A stretch of 34,267 bases of DNA. Origin: Rhodospirillales bacterium. Lineage in GTDB: Bacteria; Pseudomonadota; Alphaproteobacteria; Rhodospirillales; Defluviicoccaceae. Positions 23,228 to 29,194 of this stretch are shown piece after piece. The notes under the pieces were generated by a model, which saw nothing but the letters and a program-made list of their open reading frames with translations, made no database searches and was not told where the DNA came from. Numbering within the stretch: the first letter of the stretch is position 1; each line of letters opens with the position of its first letter. A program made the position numbers and the translations under genes. The stretch covers positions 1 through 34,267 of the forward strand of contig JAEULG010000100.1 in assembly GCA_016793875.1 (NCBI GenBank). Reading direction: 5' to 3'.

Positions 23228-25512
23228 CAGCGCGCCTCCACCCAGGTCGAAACTGGCGCAGTCGCCTTGCGGCGCAGCGCGATCGAGCCACCGGCCGGCA
23301 CCACCATCGGCGCCGTTCCCCAGCTCATCTTCTCGATGAACGGGAAAGCAGCCGCGGCGCTGGAGATGCGGGCGGCGACATCGGTGGAGAACACGCCGGT
23401 ATTGCCGATGCTGCCGTAATTGCGGGCGAAATCGCGGGCGTCGCCGTTGAGGTAGTAGGCGGGCGGTGTCCCGGTCGGAACCTGGCCGTTGCCGCCGAGG
23501 TAAAGCGGAGCGGGGCTGTTGGGGGCGCAGAACTTTGCCGCGTTGGCGGCGCCGGGAAGGTAGAGGCCCGTCGCGAGCCACAGCCGGCCAAGGGCGCCGT
23601 CGAGCTCGAACCGGCTGCCGCTCTGGCCGCCGCCGAACCACAACCGGTTGCGCCCGGTGGCGGCGAAGGCGAACACCGGCTCGTTTGCGGCGGCCGTCGG
23701 CGTCGAGCGCGGCGTCCTCGGCGGCCACTGCGTGCTCTCCACCGACATCGGCACGAGGGTGCCGTTGATCCACAGTTCTGCCGTCGGCTCGGCGAGGTTC
23801 ATGGTGAGATAGCAGACCGACAACTGGTTTCGCGCATAGGGCCAGCGGGCGTCGACCTGGGTGTTCCCACCGGCGTCCTGAACGCGGACGATGATGCCGC
23901 TGTTGGCGGCGCCGCCGATGATGCACGTGCCGATGTCGACGAGGTTGGCGCCGCCGCTGGTGTTGCCGGTGCTGCTTGAGGTTCCCAGCAGTTGCCAGTT
24001 GGTCGCGGTGGCGGTGGGGTACATGACCCAGGCGAGGGTGAGCTGCGGTGAGGACGGCAGCCCGTGCGGATCGAAGGAGAGCACGAACGGGTTCTTGTCG
24101 GTGTCGGTGTTGGGCAGGGCGGTATTGGCGGCGACCGACATGCCTTCGACGATGCCACTGGTCTGCACCGACCATGGCCCGGTTCCGTCGTTGATCAGAT
24201 CGACGGCGTGGATGCCGCTCTGCGCCGGCGGCAGGCGCAACAGGCCTCCCGCGCCGCCGAGAAAGACGGTCGAGGAAAGAACCGGGGTGTACGATTCGGT
24301 GATCGTCTGCGGCGCCGCCGGCAAGCCGCTGCCGGTGCTGCCGCCGCCGGTGCGCCAAGTGGTATTGCCGAGGGCGGCATCGATGGCGGTGAGAAGGGCG
24401 GCGGTGCTGGTAGCGGGGCCAGTATAGTCGATATAGGCGGTCTGTCCGTCCGCCGACAGGGAGGTGGCGATGGCCTGCCGGCCTTGGAGGGAGCGGAACT
24501 CGAGCAGGCCGCGGTTGTCGTCGGCAGCGGTGCGCCGGCCGCTGAACAGACCGGTTCCCTCACCGGTGTTCCGGGCGCCGGCGCCGTAGTTGCCAGGGCC
24601 GAGCTTATCCAGGTTCTCCTTGTCGCGGGGATCCATGAAGCCGGCGCTGCCGCCGACGCCGCCGATGCTCGCCACAACCAGTGGATGCTGGACGACGCCA
24701 CCGGCGCCGAGATGGGCGCGGGTGGCGCTGTCGAGATCGGCGAGCCTCGTGCGCTCGGCCGCCGTCATGATGACCTTCGCGGTGCCGTCAGCAAGGCCGT
24801 CGGCGTTCGGCACCGCGGCGCCGTGCGTCTGAACCATCGTCCGAATGTCGGCGGGTGAGTAGGAGCGCGGGGTTGTCTCGGCGCCCGCGGTGCGTTCCGC
24901 CGCGGTGACCTGAGCCGGGTTGGGCTGGGCGCCGACGCCGATCCCGTTCAGCTTCTCCTTGTCGGCGGCGGACAGGAAGCCGGCGGCGCCGCCCGCAGCG
25001 GCATTGCTTGCCACCGCCAGCGGATGGGCGGCGGTGCCGCCGGCACCGACATGCGATGCAGGGGCCGCCGCCGCCGGCAAGGCGCCAAGCTTGCTGCGTT
25101 CTGCAGCGGTCATGATTACCCGGCCGGAAGTGTCGGCGATCTGGTCGGCGAAGTGCACCTGGGCGGCTACCGCCTGGTGTGCGGTCACCGCAGCCTGCGC
25201 GCTGCCCAGCGGTTCGGCGCCGACCTGAGCAGCGGTGATTCCATGCGGGTTGTCGGTGCGCTTAGCGTGCTCGTCGCCGACCGCCCCGGCGGCAGTGGCG
25301 CCGGCCTGGATGGTGGCCAGCTTCGCTTTCTCCTCGGCACTGAAGACCTCTTCCAGCGCGTAGCCGAGGTCGCACCATCGCGAAACGCCGTTGCCGATCT
25401 TCAGCCCGCCGGTATCCGTTTCGAGGCCGACTTCACCATCGGCGAGCACCGGATTCGCAGCCTGCCAGTCGGACGCCGGGCTGCGGCGAAGCTGAATGCA
25501 CGTGAAGAACAT
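23227..25512 (-). CDS. Phage tail-fibre-like protein with tropism-determinant N-domain and C-terminal lectin-like domain
   Basis: The 761 residues begin like the N-terminal domain of the Bordetella phage major tropism determinant and other receptor-binding fibres: IQLRRSPASDWQAANPVL (6-23), then GEVGLETDTGGLKIGNG (26-42). Next come fibre-type segments FSAEEKAKLATIQAGA and DNPHGITAAQVGA (57-99), and two copies of a 60-residue unit (131-192 and 246-305) holding VIMTAAER and DKEKL/DKENL. The C-terminal part has a laminin-G/concanavalin-like stretch (LCVxYLTMN-type strand, then DGALGRLWLATGLYLPG). There is no signal peptide, as expected for a fibre. No other phage structural gene is visible in the window. 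It overlaps the glycosidase gene by one base. A GGGGG (25519-25523) precedes the ATG. A role as a glycan-binding fibre is inferred. Confidence 0.76.
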   Translation of the reverse strand: MFFTCIQLRRSPASDWQAANPVLADGEVGLETDTGGLKIGNGVSRWCDLGYALEEVFSAEEKAKLATIQAGATAAGAVGDEHAKRTDNPHGITAAQVGAEPLGSAQAAVTAHQAVAAQVHFADQIADTSGRVIMTAAERSKLGALPAAAAPASHVGAGGTAAHPLAVASNAAAGGAAGFLSAADKEKLNGIGVGAQPNPAQVTAAERTAGAETTPRSYSPADIRTMVQTHGAAVPNADGLADGTAKVIMTAAERTRLADLDSATRAHLGAGGVVQHPLVVASIGGVGGSAGFMDPRDKENLDKLGPGNYGAGARNTGEGTGLFSGRRTAADDNRGLLEFRSLQGRQAIATSLSADGQTAYIDYTGPATSTAALLTAIDAALGNTTWRTGGGSTGSGLPAAPQTITESYTPVLSSTVFLGGAGGLLRLPPAQSGIHAVDLINDGTGPWSVQTSGIVEGMSVAANTALPNTDTDKNPFVLSFDPHGLPSSPQLTLAWVMYPTATATNWQLLGTSSSTGNTSGGANLVDIGTCIIGGAANSGIIVRVQDAGGNTQVDARWPYARNQLSVCYLTMNLAEPTAELWINGTLVPMSVESTQWPPRTPRSTPTAAANEPVFAFAATGRNRLWFGGGQSGSRFELDGALGRLWLATGLYLPGAANAAKFCAPNSPAPLYLGGNGQVPTGTPPAYYLNGDARDFARNYGSIGNTGVFSTDVAARISSAAAAFPFIEKMSWGTAPMVVPAGGSIALRRKATAPVSTWVEAR
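24598..24777 (-). repeat. Internal repeat copy 2 of the fibre-like protein
   Basis: Encodes residues 246-305, from KVIMTAAERTRL to DKENLDKLG. It is diverged from copy 1 but keeps the same conserved blocks, so it is an old duplication and not a recent DNA repeat. Confidence 0.7.
24937..25122 (-). repeat. Internal repeat copy 1 of the fibre-like protein
   Basis: Encodes residues 131-192, from RVIMTAAERSKL through HPLAVASNAAAGGAAGFLSAADKEKL. It matches copy 2 in order and spacing (VIMTAAER, HxGAGG, HPLxVAS, GGxAGF, DKExL). These units are typical of trimeric tail-fibre shafts. Confidence 0.7.
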
Positions 25513-25559
25513 CGGGGACCCCCGCTGGACAGGAACGAAGCGTCCAAAAGCTGACGTAA

Positions 25560-25568
25560 ATCATATCA
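25560..25568 (-). promoter_or_regulatory. Extended -10 promoter candidate for the fibre/glycosidase unit
   Basis: On the minus strand this reads TGATATGAT, an extended -10 (TGn-TATGAT). It lies inside an AT-rich patch (25558-25600) and about 48 bases before the ATG at 25512. No clear -35 is visible, which is tolerated by extended -10 promoters. Confidence 0.35.
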
Positions 25569-25961
25569 AAAGAAAATATACCTATATGGAGGGGCAAGCC
25601 TGCTGCCCGTATGCGCCGGGGCGCAGAGTGCTGCGCCGAGTGCCGACCCCACAGGGGATCATTTTGCTGTGCTCGGAGGACCGCTGAGGTGAAGCGGGCG
25701 TGGGTCCTGGGGTGGCATCGCCTTAAACCGTCGCGCAGGTGGCGAGCGGGGTCGCGTCAGCGGACCTGCTGGCGATCCGTGGCGGAATGCAGGCGAAAAA
25801 TCGCGATATCGCTTCGGATTTACCCGCGATAACGCCAGAGCCTTAAGTTGTGAGGACTGGGAAAATTCGCGCTGTCCCCCGCAGCAGCCGCATCGAGGAG
25901 CCGACGGGTGGCGGTGGTCGCCGGAGTATCGGGGGGCTTGCTGGCCCTTCACGAGTGCCGG

Positions 25962-25990
25962 CGCGCGGCCGTCTGGACGGCGGCCGCGCG
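25962..25990 (-). terminator. Hairpin downstream of the lipoprotein gene
   Basis: CGCGCGGCCG (25962-25971) and CGGCCGCGCG (25981-25990) form a perfect ten-base stem with a nine-base loop, 15 bases beyond the lipoprotein stop. There is no T-run, but the position and strength suit a terminator or mRNA 3' end. Confidence 0.5.
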
Positions 25991-26005
25991 GAACTGGCGG
26001 CGCTG

Positions 26006-26314
26006 TTACTTGCGCAGCGACTTCTGGAACATCCGGTCCGACTTGTCGGACGCGGCAGTGGCGGCGTTGGCGGCCGCCTTGGCTTCGGCGGCAGCCTGCT
26101 GTGCGGCAGCGGCGGCCGAGCGCGCCTCCTGTGCCGCCTTCGCCGACTCGGCGCGCGCGGCGGCGGTGTCGGACTTCAGGCCGGCGACGTCACGCTGCAG
26201 CGTGTTGACGCTCGCCTTGAGATCATCGACCTCGCTCGACGAAGCGCAGGCGCCGACGGCGAAGGTGCTCGCTAGCAGGATGGCCGGCAGAACTTTGCCG
26301 TAGACCTTCTTCAT
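26006..26314 (-). CDS. OprI/Lpp-like murein lipoprotein
   Basis: A small outer-membrane lipoprotein (102 aa precursor) predicted to form a trimeric coiled coil that bridges the outer membrane and peptidoglycan. The signal sequence ends in a lipobox, VGAC, with Cys23 as the lipidated residue. It is followed by a heptad region (DDLKASVNTLQRDVAGL) and an alanine-zipper stretch (about 47-85). The C-terminus SDRMFQKSLRK closely resembles OprI of Pseudomonas (RMLEKASRK) and the KYRK end of E. coli Lpp, whose last lysine is linked to peptidoglycan. An in-frame upstream extension exists, but the ATG at 26314 has a GGAGGGG site just upstream and gives a proper signal peptide. A YkuD transpeptidase gene lies next to it. 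Confidence 0.82.
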   Translation of the reverse strand: MKKVYGKVLPAILLASTFAVGACASSSEVDDLKASVNTLQRDVAGLKSDTAAARAESAKAAQEARSAAAAAQQAAAEAKAAANAATAASDKSDRMFQKSLRK

Positions 26315-26367
26315 ATTCCCCTCCGCGACAAATCGCTGAAAACCGGTGGATAGTAGGCGTAGGAATC

Positions 26368-26407
26368 TACCCCAAGGGGTATTTACCCTAACCTGGGGAA
26401 AAATCAA
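26368..26407 (-). promoter_or_regulatory. Sigma70-like promoter of the lipoprotein gene with overlapping palindrome
   Basis: On the minus strand TTGATT (26407-26402) and TAAATA (26385-26380) are 16 bases apart. The perfect palindrome TACCCC-AA-GGGGTA (26368-26381) begins inside the -10 and extends over the likely start site, a position typical for a repressor operator. Confidence 0.42.
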
Positions 26408-26463
26408 GTGTGACACGAGCTTGGTCTGTTGTCGACGCCGCCATTGGGTCTATCTGGCACCAA

Positions 26464-26973
26464 TCAGGGCAGGATCTCGATGGGGGTGCCTTCGTCTGTG
26501 GCTGCCCAAATTTCGTCCATTTCCGCGTTGCTGACGGCGATGCAGCCTTCCGTCCAGTCCGAGTTGCGGCGCCCGTAGTGGCCGGTGCCGGCGTCTCCCG
26601 CCTGACCGTGGATCATCACCAGGCCGCCGGGCTGGTCGCCATACTTCCGGGCTTCGGCGTAGTCGCGGGCGTTGGGATAGGAGATGTGGATCGAGCGGTA
26701 GAAGCGACTCTCGTTGTTGCGCCGATCAAGCGTGTAAAGGCCCTCCGGCGTGCGACCATCGCCCTGAAATATCTTCGGTCCGACCGGCGATCGGCCGAGC
26801 GCAATGGCGTAGGTGGCGATGACACGATCGGCGCGCACCAAGTAGAGCCTGCGTTCGCTCTTGATCACCAGCACCCGGTCGGCCTTGCTACCGTAGATCG
26901 CTCCGTCGGCAGAGACTGCATTAGCCGGCGCCGTAAACAGCAACAAGAGCGGCAACAGAAAAGCCACGATCAT
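26464..26973 (-). CDS. Exported L,D-transpeptidase (YkuD domain)
   Basis: Acts on peptidoglycan in the periplasm, by forming or cleaving meso-DAP-linked bonds. The 169-residue precursor has a signal peptide (hydrophobic 2-15, cleavage after ANA near 18-19) and a single YkuD domain: VLVIKSERRLYLVRADRVIATYAIALG (34-60), KIFQGDGRTPEGLYTLD (67-83), the histidine motif MIHGQ with His122, and the cysteine motif SDWTEGCIAV with Cys144. The residue usually Arg after Cys-Ile (GCIR) is Ala here. That places it in the GCIAV subgroup, some of which may act as hydrolases. It precedes the OprI-like lipoprotein in the same direction, which suggests a role in attaching or releasing that lipoprotein. A GAGGA site lies before its ATG. 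Confidence 0.87.
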   Translation of the reverse strand: MIVAFLLPLLLLFTAPANAVSADGAIYGSKADRVLVIKSERRLYLVRADRVIATYAIALGRSPVGPKIFQGDGRTPEGLYTLDRRNNESRFYRSIHISYPNARDYAEARKYGDQPGGLVMIHGQAGDAGTGHYGRRNSDWTEGCIAVSNAEMDEIWAATDEGTPIEILP

Positions 26974-27010
26974 CGGTATTCCTCATCCAGCGGTAATTCC
27001 CACCCTCCTA

Positions 27011-27016
27011 TTTATA
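27011..27016 (-). promoter_or_regulatory. -10-like element upstream of the transpeptidase gene
   Basis: Reads TATAAA on the minus strand, about 37 bases before the ATG at 26973, with no clear -35 partner. It lies in the 134-base gap after the ACP gene, so the transpeptidase need not depend on read-through from the acyl-CoA genes. Confidence 0.25.
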
Positions 27017-27107
27017 CGACGACGCGAGGCGCAGACAGATCGCGGCTTTGACGGTCGCCTGCCGGAATCGCACACGTTCGATAACCAATTGACGATAATG
27101 CATAATC

Positions 27108-27377
27108 TCAGGGGTCGGGGACCGTGCCGGCGGCCGGCAAGTGCTGGCGCAGATAGCCCAGGCATCCGGCGAGGCTTGACAGGCGGGGGTAGTCAATTTC
27201 CGCGATTCGCAGGCCGAGCCGCTCCTCCAACCCGACGATGAAGTTCAAATAATCGATGGAATCGATCCCGAGCTGGTCGCGAAAGGTCTGCTCGGAAACG
27301 AGCGTCACCGTGTCGGCCTCGGGCGCCACCTGCTTCAGCGCTTTCAGGACCTCGCTGCGCAGTTCCTCTTCGTTCAT
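27108..27377 (-). CDS. Acyl carrier protein
   Basis: A small acidic carrier (89 aa) that holds acyl groups on a phosphopantetheine arm. The attachment serine is Ser40 in LGIDSIDYLNF, followed by the usual helix (EERLGLRIAEIDYPRLSSL). It differs from housekeeping AcpP (DSLDxVEL), so it is probably a specialised carrier. It lies 66 bases downstream of the acyl-CoA/acyl-ACP synthetase-like gene on the same strand, which makes that enzyme a candidate for loading it, and AGGAAAG precedes its start. No ketosynthase or transferase is nearby, so the pathway is unknown. Confidence 0.85.
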   Translation of the reverse strand: MNEEELRSEVLKALKQVAPEADTVTLVSEQTFRDQLGIDSIDYLNFIVGLEERLGLRIAEIDYPRLSSLAGCLGYLRQHLPAAGTVPDP

Positions 27378-27443
27378 CGCTTCTTTCCTAGTGCCTGTTG
27401 CCGGTCCCGGTATCCGGCTGCCGCCGTCGGCGGCGTTCGTCGC

Positions 27444-29123
27444 TCACTGCTGCTCTGGCGCTTCGAGATCGGCGAGACCCGCAACCGGCACGCCGAGTTC
27501 GCGCGCCAGCAGCAGGCGCCGCACGATCTTGCCGCTGCCCGTCTTTGGCAACGAGCGGCAGAACACAATTTCGCGCGGAGCAAGGGCTGGGCCAAGCCTT
27601 CGCCGGGCGAATCCCAGCACATCGGCCCGGAGCGCCTCATCAGCCGCAAAGCCATCCTTGAGGGTTACATAGACTTTGACGATCTCGCCAATTAGCGGGT
27701 CGGGTTTGCCGATCGCACCGGCCTCCGCCACGGCGGGATGTTCAAGGAGCGCGCTCTCCACCTCAAAGGGTCCAATCAGGTGCCCGGCGGACTTTATCAG
27801 TTCATCGCCTCTGCTGACGAAGGAGAATCGTCCTTCGCTGTCGCGACACATCAGATCGCCGGTGAGATACCAGTCGTCGATGAAGGACTTGGCATACCGG
27901 TGCGGCTCGCCAAGATAGCCGCGAAACATCGATGGCCAACCGGCCTTGAGCACCAGTTCGCCAACCTGGTCCGGCTCGGCGACGAAAGCGAGGGTGCCGT
28001 CCGGCTGCCGCCGGGCGATCGCCGACTCGATGCCGGGAACCGCGCAACCAATGGTGCCGAGAACGACGGTCTGGCTGGCAGCAGTGCCGATGACGATCGC
28101 GCCGGTTTCGGTCTGCCACCAGGTGTCGTGGATGTCGCGGCCGAAGGCCTGGCGGCCCCAGCGGACGACCTCCGGGTTGAGCGCTTCGCCGACGCTGGCG
28201 ATCAGCCGCAGCGAGCTGAGGTCGAAGGAGCGCGCGAGCCGAGCTCCCGCCTTCATCAGCATGCGCAGCGCCGTCGGAGCGGTATAGAGAACATTGACCC
28301 GCTGTTCCTGGATGATGCGGTACCAGCGCGCCGGATCGAACTCCCCCTCGTCGATGATGGCGGTCACGCCATGCAGCAGAGGCGCCACCAAGCCGTACGA
28401 GATGCCCGTCACCCATCCGGGATCAGCAGTGCACCAGTATATGTCGTCCGGCTGCAGGTCGAACAGGCTCGCCGCGGTAGCGTAATGAGCCGCGGCCGCG
28501 GCATGCACGTGCAGCGCGCCCTTCGGCGTGCCGGTGGTGCCGCTGGTGAAATGGACGAAGGCCGGGTCTTCGGGATCCGTCGGTGGGATTGTAAAGGCGT
28601 CCTCTGCCGCTGCCATTGCCCCATCGAAACCGACGGTTTCCTCGGGCACGGTGCTGCCGACGGTCACGACCTGGGTGAGCTGCGGCAGGGAGGAGCGCAG
28701 GGCGGCTATACGCCGCGCATAAAGGGGGGCCGTCGTTACCAGTACTCTGCCACAGCCCTTGGTGAGCCGGGTGCGAAGCGGCTCCTCGCCGAAATTGGCA
28801 AAGAGCGATGAGAAGAGAGCGCCCGCCTTCAACGAGCCGAGCGCGGCGATATAGAGCGCCGGGATCCGTCCGGCAAACGAGAAGACCGCGTCGCCGGGCG
28901 CTACCCCGAGGGTGCGGAGGACGTTGGCGAAGCGGTTGCTCTGCCGGGCTAGTTCGCTGTAGGTCAGATCGTGGACCCCGGTATCCGCCTTGATGAAGCG
29001 GAACGCCACCCGCTCGCCATCGCCGCGGGCAACATGTCGGTCGACCGCCTCGTAGGCGATGTTCAAACCCTGCCCGCCGGGCAAACCATCCAGATGCCGG
29101 CGAGCCTCTTGCCAGACGTCCAT
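27444..29123 (-). CDS. AMP-forming acyl-CoA synthetase (AcsA-like acetyl/short-chain ligase)
   Basis: Activates a short carboxylic acid to acyl-CoA through an acyl-adenylate. The 559 residues are those of an ANL enzyme. The P-loop is FTSGTTGTPKG (192-202), the core has WWQTETGA and YLTGDLMCRD, and the C-terminal domain ends with the catalytic lysine Lys532 in PKTGSGKIVRR. That motif is the known acetylation target in Acs enzymes. GWVTGISYGLVAPLLHG and similar segments are closer to the Bacillus-type AcsA than to the longer E. coli Acs. The substrate may be acetate or propionate. It is divergent from a Pat-like ligase/acetyltransferase with 71 bases between starts, and followed by an ACP gene. 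Confidence 0.86.
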   Translation of the reverse strand: MDVWQEARRHLDGLPGGQGLNIAYEAVDRHVARGDGERVAFRFIKADTGVHDLTYSELARQSNRFANVLRTLGVAPGDAVFSFAGRIPALYIAALGSLKAGALFSSLFANFGEEPLRTRLTKGCGRVLVTTAPLYARRIAALRSSLPQLTQVVTVGSTVPEETVGFDGAMAAAEDAFTIPPTDPEDPAFVHFTSGTTGTPKGALHVHAAAAAHYATAASLFDLQPDDIYWCTADPGWVTGISYGLVAPLLHGVTAIIDEGEFDPARWYRIIQEQRVNVLYTAPTALRMLMKAGARLARSFDLSSLRLIASVGEALNPEVVRWGRQAFGRDIHDTWWQTETGAIVIGTAASQTVVLGTIGCAVPGIESAIARRQPDGTLAFVAEPDQVGELVLKAGWPSMFRGYLGEPHRYAKSFIDDWYLTGDLMCRDSEGRFSFVSRGDELIKSAGHLIGPFEVESALLEHPAVAEAGAIGKPDPLIGEIVKVYVTLKDGFAADEALRADVLGFARRRLGPALAPREIVFCRSLPKTGSGKIVRRLLLARELGVPVAGLADLEAPEQQ

Positions 29124-29194
29124 CCCTGTCTCCGTTTGCTGGTATCAATACGTACCAGTTTTGATGCGGACCCCAGCGATCGGGAGTTCCAGAA

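Larger units (their letters stand above)
25513..26005. other. Intergenic region between the fibre-like gene and the lipoprotein gene
   Basis: About 490 bases. It holds an AT-rich patch (25558-25600) that probably carries the leftward promoter of the fibre/glycosidase unit, and a strong hairpin (25962-25990) just past the lipoprotein stop. Short frames in the middle are rich in Arg and Cys and lack ribosome sites; I accept none as genes. Confidence 0.4.

Noticed and set aside
23228..24358. Upstream extension of the glycosidase frame
   Set aside because: It reads through the fibre-like gene in another frame and gives Arg/His-rich sequence; the ATG at 23227, overlapping the upstream stop, is the better start.
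21344..25512. Interpretation as an intact prophage
   Set aside because: No other phage gene, attachment site or integrase is visible on either side within the window.
25514..25523. GGGG-A-CCCCC next to the fibre-gene start, as an RBS-sequestering hairpin
   Set aside because: The arms are too close to form a stable hairpin loop; only two or three pairs could form.
25496..25832. Short plus-strand frames with cysteines
   Set aside because: They overlap the likely leftward promoter, have no ribosome sites, and are not convincing as peptides.
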